From contig NZ_JAUSTY010000021.1 in assembly GCF_030813115.1 (NCBI RefSeq), forward strand, positions 1 to 64,000: a stretch of DNA of 64,000 bases, written 5' to 3'. The notes beneath the pieces were generated by a model that made no database searches, was not told where the DNA came from, and saw only the letters and a list, made by a program, of their open reading frames with translations. Made by a program: the position numbers and the translations under genes. Shown in pieces: positions 25,363 to 34,198 of the stretch; the first letter of the stretch is position 1; the number at the start of each line of letters is the position of its first letter. This DNA comes from Bacillus horti (GTDB taxonomy: Bacteria; Bacillota; Bacilli; Caldalkalibacillales; JCM-10596).

Positions 25363-26058
25363 ATGCCTAATCATACTCAGATTTATTTACTTGAAGCACA
25401 ACGCTATGAGGAGTTAATTGCTAAGCAGCCCTTGCTTGGAGAAAAATTACACGAGCTCTACCCATTCAGTGGTAAAGATGTGCTTGATTTAGGAGCAGGT
25501 ACGGGAAGGTTAACCGTACCAGTAGCTCAAAAAGCTAACTCAATCTTAGCTTTAGATGCTTCAGCAGCCAAGCTTGAGGTTACAGCGAAGAAGCTTGAGG
25601 ATTTAGGGTTATCAAACTGGAGGACAGAGGTAGCTGATCACAGACAGCTTCCAGTTGAAGCAAATAGTATGGATCTGGTTGTCTCAGGGTGGAGTATTGC
25701 TTATTTAGCCAGTACGAATCAGAAAAACTGGAGCGAGGATTTGAAGCAGGTTATTTCGGAAATCAAGAGAGTGCTTAAGCCTGGTGGAGCTTGTGTAATT
25801 TTTGAAACGTTAGGCACTGGATGGACAACACCTCATCCACCAGACTTTTTAACCAGTTACTATACCCTTCTCGAACAAGAGTATGGCTTCGAAAAGCAGT
25901 GGATACGCACAGATTATACATTTAATCATATTGAAGAGGCAGTGGAACTAACACGATTCTTCTTTGGAGATGCTTTAGCTCAAAGAGTGCGTGATGAGAA
26001 TCTTGTGATTTTACCTGAATGTGCGGGGATTTGGACATTAAAGCTTCCGAGTTCATAA
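25363..26058 (+). CDS. Class I SAM-dependent methyltransferase
   Basis: A 231-residue enzyme with an intact SAM loop VLDLGAGTGRLTVPVAQKA, acidic strand-2 end ILALDASAAKL, then ADHRQLPVEANSMDLVVSGW and EIKRVLKPGGACVIFETLG. The fold is like UbiE/Methyltransf_11 proteins; the substrate is unknown. AAGGAG precedes the ATG. It is followed 27 bases later by a GNAT acetyltransferase, probably in the same transcript. Confidence 0.88.
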   Translation: MPNHTQIYLLEAQRYEELIAKQPLLGEKLHELYPFSGKDVLDLGAGTGRLTVPVAQKANSILALDASAAKLEVTAKKLEDLGLSNWRTEVADHRQLPVEANSMDLVVSGWSIAYLASTNQKNWSEDLKQVISEIKRVLKPGGACVIFETLGTGWTTPHPPDFLTSYYTLLEQEYGFEKQWIRTDYTFNHIEEAVELTRFFFGDALAQRVRDENLVILPECAGIWTLKLPSS

Positions 26059-26085
26059 AAAATAGTTAGGAATGAGGGGATAAAA

Positions 26086-26544
26086 ATGGAGCAATCTATA
26101 TCACTACAGTTCGAAGAAGTAACTATTGATAGTCAGGAAGAGGCCAAAGAGATTATCCTTGAGGGGCTAGGCGAACGATTTGGCTATATCGACTACTCTT
26201 TAAATCCTGATTTAGACCAAATCGTTAGGACGTATAGTGCGAATGGGGATTGTTTTTTAACTGTTTATATGAAGGGTGAAATGGTGGGAACGGGAGCATT
26301 GATCATTGAAAGTGACCAAGTAGGCAGAATCGCTAGAATGTCCGTTAAGAAGGAATTTAGAGGAAAAGGTATTGCTAGTCAGATGCTAGAAAGACTTATA
26401 AATACGGCGAAGCAACGAGAAATAGAGGAGCTAGTGCTAGAGACAAACCTAGAGTGGGTGGATGCAGTTCGTTTTTATCAAAAGCATGGATTTAAAGAAT
26501 ATGAGAGAGACGTAACTCAGATTCATATGAATAGGAAAATCTAA
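26086..26544 (+). CDS. GNAT family N-acetyltransferase
   Basis: A 152-residue acetyl-CoA-dependent transferase. The core motif A is ARMSVKKEFRGKGIASQMLE (the RGKGIA loop binds CoA pyrophosphate) near residues 84-104, and motif B is WVDAVRFYQKHGFKEYER near 125-143. The acceptor is unknown. GAGGGG lies before the start. Confidence 0.88.
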   Translation: MEQSISLQFEEVTIDSQEEAKEIILEGLGERFGYIDYSLNPDLDQIVRTYSANGDCFLTVYMKGEMVGTGALIIESDQVGRIARMSVKKEFRGKGIASQMLERLINTAKQREIEELVLETNLEWVDAVRFYQKHGFKEYERDVTQIHMNRKI

Positions 26545-26656
26545 AGATAGCCAAGATAAATTTTGCACAGCCTCCAGGGTAAAAAGCTTTATAATAGATA
26601 AGTGAAACTGGGCTTAATATAACACGTAGATCATATCATGAAGAGGTGGAATCAAA

Positions 26657-27232
26657 ATGAGTCGTACAGAAAAAGAAAAGATGTTAGCAGGGGAACTCTA
26701 CATAGCTGCTGATCCTGAACTAAGGAAGGAAAGCTTAAGAGCAAGGGAGCTAACTAGGAAATTTAATCAATCGATTGAAACAGATCAGGAGCTACGCTTA
26801 CAGATACTCAAAGAGCTTTTCGGCTCTACAGGTCAAAATATTTACATAGAACCCACTTTTCGCTGTGATTACGGATACAATATTCATGTTGGGGAGAATT
26901 TTTTTGCGAACTTTGATTGTGTCATACTTGACGTATGTAAAGTAACAATAGGTGACCATTGTATGCTCGCTCCCGGAGTACATATTTATACAGCTACACA
27001 CCCATTAGATCCTATTGTGCGAGCTAGCGGTGCTGAATATGGAAAGCCTGTTACGATCGGTAATTATGTATGGATTGGAGGAAGAGCAGTCATTAATCCT
27101 GGTGTGACGATAGGGAACAACGTAGTGATTGCGTCAGGAGCAGTGGTAACGAAGGATGTTCCTGATAACGTGGTAGTAGGAGGGAATCCAGCAAGAGTCA
27201 TTAAGGAAATTAAGCAGGATATAAAGGAGTAA
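26657..27232 (+). CDS. Maltose O-acetyltransferase-like hexapeptide acetyltransferase
   Basis: A left-handed beta-helix acetyltransferase of 191 residues, like Maa/LacA, which acetylates sugars using acetyl-CoA. N-terminal MAC domain: [20 protein letters not shown]. Hexapeptide repeats start around residue 70: [20 protein letters not shown], then [20 protein letters not shown] with the catalytic His in TATHPLD, and [25 protein letters not shown] precedes the start. Confidence 0.9.
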   Translation: MSRTEKEKMLAGELYIAADPELRKESLRARELTRKFNQSIETDQELRLQILKELFGSTGQNIYIEPTFRCDYGYNIHVGENFFANFDCVILDVCKVTIGDHCMLAPGVHIYTATHPLDPIVRASGAEYGKPVTIGNYVWIGGRAVINPGVTIGNNVVIASGAVVTKDVPDNVVVGGNPARVIKEIKQDIKE

Positions 27233-27279
27233 GAGAATTCGAAGAAGCACAGCGTTCATAAAGGAGGAGGATGCTAGAA

Positions 27280-27561
27280 ATGGTGATAAACGATAAGAAG
27301 GTAAAGGAAGAAGAGAAATTGAGTGAGAATCAGGCCAAGACCAATCATTCGATGGACGAGAATCATCGTTTAGACTCATCTAGTCATCGTGTAGAGCCTT
27401 ATAACAGTGCGATGGATCATTACCAAAGACATATGGGATTACCATCAAAAAGAGTAGATCTTAGAACCATGCCAAAATGGTTAAGAATCTTTTATTATGG
27501 GTTTATTACCGTCGTTTTGATCGGTTTTATCTTTTTACTTTACGCCGTTATATTTAAGTGA
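27280..27561 (+). CDS. Small membrane protein, C-terminal anchor
   Basis: A protein of about 93 residues with a hydrophilic, charged N-terminal 65 residues and one C-terminal helix (IFYYGFITVVLIGFIFLLYA). No known family was recognised. Two starts are possible: the ATG at 27271 directly after AAGGAGGAGG, and the ATG at 27280 at better spacing, which is used here. Confidence 0.55.
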   Translation: MVINDKKVKEEEKLSENQAKTNHSMDENHRLDSSSHRVEPYNSAMDHYQRHMGLPSKRVDLRTMPKWLRIFYYGFITVVLIGFIFLLYAVIFK

Positions 27562-27602
27562 AATGAGTATTATATCGGAATAAGACCTAGATAGGTTAAA
27601 GA

Positions 27603-27640
27603 AAAAGAGCAGGATTAGCTTCCTGCTCTTTTGTGTTTTT
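27603..27640 (+). terminator. Intrinsic terminator
   Basis: Perfect 12-bp stem AAAAGAGCAGGA/TCCTGCTCTTTT, then TGTGTTTTT. Confidence 0.88.
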
Positions 27641-27729
27641 AGAGCAGATAAGCCAATTTGACAGCTATCTAACTAAAAGGCAATATAATAAGAAATAAGA
27701 AACAGTCTTAAAAGGAAAGAGGCTGGGAT

Positions 27730-28428
27730 ATGGACAAACGAATCTTAATCATTGAGGATGAGGAAAAGATAGCGCGTGTGATCGCTTTAGAGCTAAAGCA
27801 TGAAGGCTATGAGGTTGAGATGGTTCATTCAGGGAAGCAGGGCTTAGAGAAGGCACAGGATGCTAAGTGGGATTTAATCCTGTTAGATATTATGATCCCT
27901 GAATTAAATGGGATGGAGGTACTCCGTCGATTACGTGGCGCTTCTATCCAAACACCTGTCATCCTTTTAACAGCTCGTGATTCTGTATTTGAAAAGGTCA
28001 GTGGCTTGGATCAAGGGGCTAATGATTACATCACTAAGCCCTTTCAAATTGAAGAGCTATTAGCGAGAATTAGAGCATGTATGAGAAGTGCTGGAAGCAA
28101 CCATACCTCAAATAAAGCTGAACAGAGCTATCATGTAGCTGATTTGTACGTAGATCTAAAAACGAGACAGGTAGATAGATCAGGGAAGGATATAGAGCTT
28201 ACCCCTAGAGAATTTGATTTACTTGTTTATCTCATGCAGCATAAGAATCAGGTATTACAGCGTGAACAGATTCTTGAGCAGGTATGGGGCTATGATTATT
28301 ACGGAGATACGAATGTGGTAGATGTGTACATTCGCTACCTACGTAAAAAAGTAGATGCTGCTTATGATCCGCCACTAATCCAAACTGTCCGGGGTGTAGG
28401 CTATAGTATTAAGGAGCCGCCCGCATGA
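27730..28428 (+). CDS. OmpR-family response regulator
   Basis: Two-component response regulator of 232 residues. Receiver domain 1-120 with IIEDEEKI acidic pair, phosphoacceptor Asp in LILLDIMIPELNG (near 53) and Lys in ITKPFQ (near 102). The winged-helix DNA-binding domain spans about 135-230 (LTPREFDLLVYLMQH, YIRYLRKKV, RGVGY). It overlaps the kinase gene by four bases. The RR-kinase-PepSY layout resembles B. subtilis ykoG-ykoH with a nearby PepSY gene; orthology is not proven. Confidence 0.93.
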   Translation: MDKRILIIEDEEKIARVIALELKHEGYEVEMVHSGKQGLEKAQDAKWDLILLDIMIPELNGMEVLRRLRGASIQTPVILLTARDSVFEKVSGLDQGANDYITKPFQIEELLARIRACMRSAGSNHTSNKAEQSYHVADLYVDLKTRQVDRSGKDIELTPREFDLLVYLMQHKNQVLQREQILEQVWGYDYYGDTNVVDVYIRYLRKKVDAAYDPPLIQTVRGVGYSIKEPPA

Positions 28429-29798
28429 AAATTGGTGTTAAAATTCAGCTGTTAACGACCGTTTGGCTCATCTTAATTTTGGTTCTTGTTAACACGGCAG
28501 TGTACACGATTTTTTCAACCAGAGCTACTACGGCAGAGCTCAATCGACTCATGGATCAAACTGAAAATATGGTTGAGGCCGTCAGGGTGAATCCAGATTC
28601 TCCTTTTAGTCCAGCTGAGTTACTCAGGACAAATTTACCAGCCAATGGATTGATAAGAGTAGTGAATGAACAAGGTGAAGAACTCCTGATCGTGACCAAG
28701 CGTACAGATTTAACAGCTTTACCTGTGCAATACAGTGACAGACAACAGACTACAACGTTTTTCCATGCAGATGGAGAACAGATTGCAGTAGCTATGCACC
28801 CAATTATTTGGAGTGATGGTTCAGTAGTTAGCTTGCAGGTTGGGGAGAGTCTAGCTTTAATTCAAGAGAATATTAGACAGCTTGGATTAGTTTTAATCCT
28901 ATCTACATTAGTCGTTTTACTACCTGTATTTATTGGGAGTCGTGTCTTAGGTAGAATCATCCTGCAACCGATCAAGGCAATGATCAAAACGATGGAAGAA
29001 ATTCAAAGAAAGAAAACATTTAAACAAATATCGCTGAAGAAGCATTCAAACGATGAATTGGCCCATATGGCCGCTACCTTCAACCGAATGATTGAGCTTT
29101 TGCAGGAGAATTTTGAAAAGCAGCAGCAATTTGTATCTGATGCTTCTCATGAGCTTAGGACTCCATTAACAGTAATCGAAAGCTATGCGGCTCTTTTGAA
29201 ACGCTGGGGAGCGAAAAAACCAGATGTTTTAGAGGAATCAGTTGAAGCGATTCACTCAGAGGCTCAGCGTATGAAGCTACTTACGGAGCAGATGCTACGT
29301 TTAGCTAAAAATGACACAGCAGGTGAAATAGATGTTCAACGTGTCGAACTGGTTGAGCTTTGTCAGGATATAAGTAGAACACTTGCTAAGACCTACCAAC
29401 GGGAGATCAGATTCATTTCAACTGAGGATTCTTTGTATGGGTGGACAGATGAACAGCTCCTTAAGCAAATTTTATTTATTTTGCTTGATAACGCGATGAA
29501 GTATAGTGAAGGAAAGGTCGTACTCCAAATAGGGAAAAATCTGAACAAGCTATATATTCGGGTTGAGGATGAGGGAATAGGCATTCCTGCAGAGGATTTG
29601 GAAAAGGTGTTTGATCGCTTCTATCGAGTAGATAAAGCTCGGAATCGTTCTACAGGGGGGAGTGGCTTGGGATTATCCATAGCTTCAAATCTAGTTCGTG
29701 CCCTAAATGGGGAAATCCATTTAGAAAGTGAAGAGGGTAAAGGAACTATTGTGACGCTTATGCTTCCTGTGCCTCCAGAAAAAGCTTCTGAAAAATAA
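28425..29798 (+). CDS. Sensor histidine kinase
   Basis: A membrane kinase of 457 residues. Two helices (about 9-30 and 153-175) bound an extracellular sensor of about 120 residues. HAMP follows (about 176-230), then the phosphoacceptor His in SDASHELRTPLT (near 242) and the ATPase domain with LLDNAMKYS, EDEGIGIP and STGGSGLGLSI. It phosphorylates the regulator encoded just upstream. The signal is unknown; the downstream PepSY protein may be target or modulator. Confidence 0.93.
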   Translation: MKIGVKIQLLTTVWLILILVLVNTAVYTIFSTRATTAELNRLMDQTENMVEAVRVNPDSPFSPAELLRTNLPANGLIRVVNEQGEELLIVTKRTDLTALPVQYSDRQQTTTFFHADGEQIAVAMHPIIWSDGSVVSLQVGESLALIQENIRQLGLVLILSTLVVLLPVFIGSRVLGRIILQPIKAMIKTMEEIQRKKTFKQISLKKHSNDELAHMAATFNRMIELLQENFEKQQQFVSDASHELRTPLTVIESYAALLKRWGAKKPDVLEESVEAIHSEAQRMKLLTEQMLRLAKNDTAGEIDVQRVELVELCQDISRTLAKTYQREIRFISTEDSLYGWTDEQLLKQILFILLDNAMKYSEGKVVLQIGKNLNKLYIRVEDEGIGIPAEDLEKVFDRFYRVDKARNRSTGGSGLGLSIASNLVRALNGEIHLESEEGKGTIVTLMLPVPPEKASEK

Positions 29799-29894
29799 TG
29801 GTGTTTCTCATCAAATTTTAATCTTGCTCTAAGCTTACTTTCATGTTGGTCGGATAGGATAGACTTATCAACAAGTTAAAAGGAGGAACAAGAG

Positions 29895-30515
29895 ATGAAG
29901 AAAACATGGATTTCCGTATTGCTTGGAGCGGTGCTGATTGCAGCTGTAGGATTTGGCATACAGCAAACCTTTGCAAGCCCGACTGGTCAGCCAATGTCTA
30001 TCGATGAAGCGAGTAAAATTGTGACAGATAAATACCCTGGAAATGTAACAGAGGTTGAGTTAGAGAAGGAACGGGGCAAGCTGGTTTATGAGATTGACTT
30101 AAAAGGTCCTCAAGGTGAGTATGATGTAAAGCTTGATGCTGTTACGGGAGAAATTCTTAAAGTGAAGCAAGAGAAAGTTCTCCAAGGAAATGAGCAGTCT
30201 AATTCGAACCAGCAGAATGAAAACCAAGGATCAAATACTAATGATAGAGAGGCGGCAACAGGAGGGGAACAGCAACAAACTCCTGAATCCACACAAGCAC
30301 AACAAAATTCCACTACAATGATTAGTATGGATGAAGCTGTTGCTATTGCTTTAGAACGAGTACCCGGAACATTAAAGGAAGCAGAGCTTGATCGTGATGA
30401 TGGACGATTGGTTTATGAGATAGAGATTAAGACTGAGACTGGGGAAGCAGATATTGATGTAGATGCTTATACGGGTGAAATCGTATACTTCTCTATCGAA
30501 TCTGATCTTGATTAA
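29895..30515 (+). CDS. Exported protein with two PepSY domains
   Basis: A 206-residue secreted protein. Signal or anchor at 1-28 (WISVLLGAVLIAAVGFGIQQ). Two PepSY repeats at about 34-95 and 140-204 share the pattern SIDEASKIVTDKYPG / SMDEAVAIALERVPG, then GKLVYEIDLKGPQGEYDVKL and TGE. They are joined by a Gln/Asn-rich linker. PepSY domains are thought to modulate proteases or sensors outside the cell. It follows the kinase by 96 bases and has AAGGAGGAA before the ATG. Confidence 0.87.
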   Translation: MKKTWISVLLGAVLIAAVGFGIQQTFASPTGQPMSIDEASKIVTDKYPGNVTEVELEKERGKLVYEIDLKGPQGEYDVKLDAVTGEILKVKQEKVLQGNEQSNSNQQNENQGSNTNDREAATGGEQQQTPESTQAQQNSTTMISMDEAVAIALERVPGTLKEAELDRDDGRLVYEIEIKTETGEADIDVDAYTGEIVYFSIESDLD

Positions 30516-30546
30516 AAAATTGAATCTACTCTTGTTTTAAATTTAG

Positions 30547-30602
30547 ACTGCACCTTCAATGGAGAGAATTTTCTCTAACCTACGAGGTGCAGTTTAGTTT
30601 TT
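30547..30602 (+). terminator. Terminator after the PepSY gene
   Basis: ACTGCACCT (30547-30555) pairs with AGGTGCAGT (30585-30593), enclosing an inner GGAGAGAA/TTCTCT stem, then TTTTTA. Confidence 0.78.
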
Positions 30603-30754
30603 ACTCAGATTCGGATGTCGGAAGAAAGTGTAGACTTGATTAGTTAGGTTTTTGACCGAGAAAATAGAGTATTAGCCAAGCGATACTTCATTAAGCTAAC
30701 GGGCAGTTTAGCGACATTAGAAACCGACTCTACAATGTACAGTCGGCAGTTTGT

Positions 30755-30937
30755 CTAACAGTATAAAACTTTATAAAATCCAACCATTAGACTTTCTGCT
30801 AACTCCTGAGCAGAGTTCATAAACAATCCTGCATGATACCCATCACAAACAGAGTGATGGACTTGTAAAGATAACGGTAAGTAGATTGAATTACCTTTAT
30901 TAAAAATTTCCCTGCTGTAATAATGGGCAGAATGGTT
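30755..30937 (-). pseudogene. Chloramphenicol acetyltransferase, C-terminal remnant
   Basis: Translation of the minus strand gives about 60 residues including SIYLPLSLQVHHSVCDGYHA, then GLFMNSAQELAES. HHxxCDGxH is the catalytic signature of type A chloramphenicol acetyltransferases (the first or second His is the general base) and the following helix also fits. The frame closes with a stop upstream (TAA next to 30938), and no N-terminal part could be found, so about two thirds of the gene is missing. A hairpin CCGACT/AGTCGG at 30724-30747 may be its old terminator. Confidence 0.82.
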
Positions 30938-31047
30938 TTAAGAGTATGTTGAAAAATGGTAGATTTATTTAATCATTATTTAACTTATTCTTGGAGGTAT
31001 CAGATGGAGCACCATCTACCTAATTTCAGTAATTGAATAAAAATTTC

Positions 31048-31078
31048 TTGACTATGACGTTAGGTCATAGTGCATAAT
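31048..31078 (+). promoter_or_regulatory. MerR-type promoter with 19-bp spacer and dyad operator
   Basis: TTGACT (31048-31053), 19-bp spacer, CATAAT (31073-31078). The spacer holds the dyad ACTATGAC-GTTAG-GTCATAGT (31051-31071). An over-long spacer with a central dyad is the hallmark of promoters switched by MerR regulators, and a MerR gene is in this operon. Confidence 0.88.
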
Positions 31079-31110
31079 TCTCTATGAATACATAACTAGG
31101 AGTGAGAGAT

Positions 31111-32037
31111 ATGAATATAAAAACATTGCGTTCAGACCAAATTTATCAAAAGGTTGCCCAAGCTTCGCCCGAGGAAAAGCTTGAATTATTCAGAAACGAA
31201 ATGATGGCTCCCTTTATGAAACAATGGCAAATTCAACAAATCCCTTTTAAAGCTGAAGAGGCGAATGGTTTTGATGTTATTACGATGAATAATATGATGC
31301 ATCGATCCCCTGAGCAGATTACCCCTCAGATTTCGTCAGAGATAGAGCTGATTTCGTCAGATTCTTTTTGGTCAGAGTGTGAGGATGCTGTAAGGAAAAG
31401 CCTTCGTCTATTTACAGAACATGAAATAAATCTCCCCGTATCCGAATATTTGTTTACCATACAACTAGGGAATCCGGAAAGCCGTGCCTTAGTCATAAAC
31501 GAAGGATATAGTGGCTTTGGGGGCATTCCTGGGTTTATCACGTGTACGCTCTTGCCCAATGAGTACACGATTCCTCGAATGAAGGCTGCGCTGGCGCACG
31601 AATGTAACCATAATGTGCGATATCAATTTATTCAGTGGGATCACACCGTTAATTTGGGTGAGCTCATTGTAAGTGAAGGATTAGCTGAAAACTTTGCTAC
31701 GTTCATGTTTGGAGAAGAATTGCTCGGGCCTTGGGTAACGAAAACAAGCGCAGATACACTTAATAGGCGTATAAAGCCTGTGCTTAGAGAGCAATTGCAA
31801 TTAACAGGGTTCGATAAATTTGCACCGTATCTTTACGGTGACGAGATCGCCAAACTTCAAAATTTTGAACCGGTCAATATGCCTTATAGCGCTGGCTACG
31901 CTTGCGGATATTATTTAATCCAATATTATTTAAGAAAAACAGGAAAGACGATCTTTGAGGCCACCATAACACCTGCTGCTCAAATACTAGACGAAGTAAA
32001 AGGATTCTGGGATGAAGAAACCATTATTAGCGGTTAA
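31111..32037 (+). CDS. DUF2268 putative zinc-dependent protease
   Basis: A 308-residue protein with the zinc-binding HExxH motif in LAHECNHNVRYQ (near residue 168) and a downstream Glu in IVSEGLAENFA that can be the third ligand, as in DUF2268/YjaZ-like proteins. No signal peptide, so it is probably cytosolic. The start at 31111 follows AGGAG eight bases upstream; the GTG at 31102 overlaps that site. Its 3' end overlaps the MerR gene by 26 bases. Confidence 0.85.
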   Translation: MNIKTLRSDQIYQKVAQASPEEKLELFRNEMMAPFMKQWQIQQIPFKAEEANGFDVITMNNMMHRSPEQITPQISSEIELISSDSFWSECEDAVRKSLRLFTEHEINLPVSEYLFTIQLGNPESRALVINEGYSGFGGIPGFITCTLLPNEYTIPRMKAALAHECNHNVRYQFIQWDHTVNLGELIVSEGLAENFATFMFGEELLGPWVTKTSADTLNRRIKPVLREQLQLTGFDKFAPYLYGDEIAKLQNFEPVNMPYSAGYACGYYLIQYYLRKTGKTIFEATITPAAQILDEVKGFWDEETIISG

Positions 32038-32758
32038 AGATATTGTTCAGATTACTGGCATTACAGGTCGGACCCTGCATTATTACGATAGAATTGATTT
32101 ATTTAAACCGACACATCTCACAGAAAAAGGGTATCGCCTATATGATCGAAGCAGTTTGGAAAAACTTCAAACTATTTTGTTCTTAAAGGAAGTAGATTTT
32201 TCCTTGAAAGAAATTGCGGACATTTTAAAGCTGACCAGGCAAGAACAGAAACAGATATTAAAGAAGCAGAGCCAAACCTTATTATCAAAAAAACAAAGAC
32301 TAGAAACCATCATGGTAGCTCTCGACGAATACGTTTCGGGGAATGATATTAGTCATTTGCAAATCTTCAACGGTTCTTCCGTTTTGCCATTGAAAGAACA
32401 ATATGCAAATGAGGCGAGGTTCATTTATGGTGAAACAGAAACGTATAAAGAGTTTAATGAAACGTTGGAGAAATTATCACCAGATGAAAAAGAGGAACGT
32501 TTTCAATTCATGGAGGAAATATTCAAACAAATTGCGTCTCGTATCGATCAGGATCCTTCCTCCGATGAAGTTCAGCGATTAATCGAGGAATGGAAAAAAA
32601 ATCTAATGCAATTCATGACATGTGATGAAGAGTTACTGGCCTGCATTGCTCATACCTATAAATTCGATTCACGGTTCAAAAACTACTTTAATCAATATGG
32701 CAATGAGGATTTAGCAGATTTTCTTTACTGTGCAATCATGCATAATATCAATCGGTAA
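32012..32758 (+). CDS. MerR family regulator with TipAS-like effector domain
   Basis: A 248-residue regulator. The N-terminal MerR HTH and wing are clear (IVQITGITGRTLHYYDRIDL, then GYRLYDRSSLEKLQTILFLK). A coiled segment follows (about 75-115), and the C-terminal helical domain (about 130-248) resembles TipAS/antibiotic-recognition domains (FQFMEEIFKQIASRID). It is translated from inside the end of the protease gene. It probably activates its own operon from the dyad at 31051-31071 when it binds a small molecule. Confidence 0.9.
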   Translation: MKKPLLAVKDIVQITGITGRTLHYYDRIDLFKPTHLTEKGYRLYDRSSLEKLQTILFLKEVDFSLKEIADILKLTRQEQKQILKKQSQTLLSKKQRLETIMVALDEYVSGNDISHLQIFNGSSVLPLKEQYANEARFIYGETETYKEFNETLEKLSPDEKEERFQFMEEIFKQIASRIDQDPSSDEVQRLIEEWKKNLMQFMTCDEELLACIAHTYKFDSRFKNYFNQYGNEDLADFLYCAIMHNINR

Positions 32759-32853
32759 TCATCTCAATGAATGGTCATGCTGATTTATATGGTTACGCCC
32801 AAAAATACGATCGGTAAGGGTAAAGAATAAACGTTACAAAGGAGGTAATCGTA

Positions 32854-33301
32854 TTGGATACTTGTGTTAAATGTGGTGCTGAGCTTCCACAGGAGAATAC
32901 ATGCGAATCGATATTCAATGAATTTATGGCACTTGAATTCACCGATCCTAGCTACGGGCAGGTGCACTTTCTAACTGTTGCCTCGTACATGGTTCAACAT
33001 GCAGGCTACAGCGATGAAATGTATGTCTGGGTGCAATCCGCATTAAGGAGGCATCTGGAGGAAGGTTACCCTACGGAGTTAATTCGCCAAGATATGGCCA
33101 GAGGACCAGGGACCAGGGACCACCAAGGGTATTCGAAGACCAATGAATGCATTACCACTACCCAAAGTAGTTTGGAGCATGACGATCGTCGATGTGGCCT
33201 CACAAATGCATGACTCCGATAGTTATTGTAAGCTCGTAGAGCAGTGGGGGCGTACAACACTGAAAGAAATGGACCCACTGGTTGTGAAGATTAATGATTA
33301 A
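32854..33301 (+). pseudogene. DUF5946 family gene with frameshift at a 7-bp tandem repeat
   Basis: The N-terminal part reads MDTCVKCGAELPQENTCESI, then GQVHFLTVASYMVQHAGY, in the frame from TTG at 32854 (AAAGGAGG upstream). The C-terminal part, MNALPLPKVVWSMTIVDVAS to VVKIND, lies in the next frame and ends at 33299-33301. Both parts fit DUF5946 proteins. The break falls at GGACCAG repeats (33103-33122); removing one 7-base unit joins the frames cleanly (MARGPGTTKGIRRPMNALP). In this sequence the gene is off, giving a 119-residue truncated product. Confidence 0.8.
33103..33122 (+). repeat. GGACCAG tandem repeat (2.9 units) inside the DUF5946 gene
   Basis: GGACCAG GGACCAG GGACCA. The unit length of 7 is not a multiple of three, so gain or loss of one unit changes frame. 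Confidence 0.9.
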
Positions 33302-33472
33302 GCTAACGGGGAACGTTAGTTCATAACCAAGCTTCCTCTCATCAACAGCGTTGTATCTAAGTCGAGATATCCTTCTCTATTTGAAGGTTGTTCGATTCAT
33401 CCTCAAATTGTTTCCTGAATTCGATATGATTTGAAGCCCCATCCACACATATCGTTTAGCAAGGATGATCTT

Positions 33473-34021
33473 ATGAACATTATGGTTATCGCAGCACACC
33501 CTGATTTAAATCTATCCAAAGCCAGTAAGGTCTTAATTCAGGAACTTCATAAATCTAATAAACACGCGAATATTCTTGTTCGCGACCTATATCTGGAATA
33601 CCCCACTTGGCAGATCGATGTGGAAAAAGAACAGCGGATGCTGCTATAGTATGATCGGATTGTGTTCCAGTTTCCCTTTTATTGGTACAGCTGTCCGCCA
33701 CTGCTTAAGAAGTGGTTTGACAATGTGCTGACCTTCGGCTGGGCTTATGGTCCAAGAGGAGATAAACTTCTTGGCAAAGAGTTCATGATCGCTACGACCA
33801 CTGGAGGAACGGAAGCAAGTTACAGGTCTGGCGGTGAAAACACGTATACAATCAGTGAATTCCTGCGACCTATTGAAAGAACGCTGATGAGATGCAACGG
33901 TACTTTTCTTCCGGTATTCGTTGCGTACAGCGTAATGCAAGCTAAGGATGCTGATTTGGCACATATAGCAGAGAAGTATTCGAAATTTATAAGGGGTTCC
34001 AGGGAAGTACTCATCCATTAA
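33473..34021 (+). pseudogene. NAD(P)H oxidoreductase (YwrO/KefF-like), internal stop
   Basis: A flavodoxin-like quinone reductase that would be 182 residues: MNIMVIAAHPDLNLSKASKV at the start, then RIVFQFPFYWYSCPPLLKKW and FDNVLTFGWAYG, with KEFMIATTTGG later. One TAG at 33647-33649 interrupts the frame between EQRMLL and YDRIVFQFP; everything else is intact and in the same frame. The upstream start has AAGGATGA. It could be a recent nonsense mutation; suppression is not expected in Bacillales. Confidence 0.85.
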
Positions 34022-34148
34022 TGCCCAAATAAAGGGACAGCCTCGTAGAGTTTTGAATCTCTGCAAGACTGTTTCTATCGTGTTTACGGTTTTTGGATTG
34101 AATTAACTAAACTTCTTAATATATTGACGTATACATATCAAATAAAGA

Positions 34149-34198
34149 AATAACGACGAATGTATGCAAGTAATTACTTGCATACATTCGTCGTTATT
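34149..34198. promoter_or_regulatory. Perfect 50-bp palindrome, likely TetR operator
   Basis: Each 25-base arm is the exact complement of the other; the centre reads TGCAAGTAATTACTTGCA and the ends AATAACGACG/CGTCGTTATT. The right arm carries the -35 of the following operon's promoter. The operon encodes a TetR regulator, so this is a strong operator candidate. Confidence 0.85.

Noticed and set aside
27658-27689. TTGACA and TATAAT as the promoter of the two-component system
   Set aside because: The spacer is 20 bases, too long for a normal sigma-A promoter, and no activator dyad like that of MerR promoters is present.
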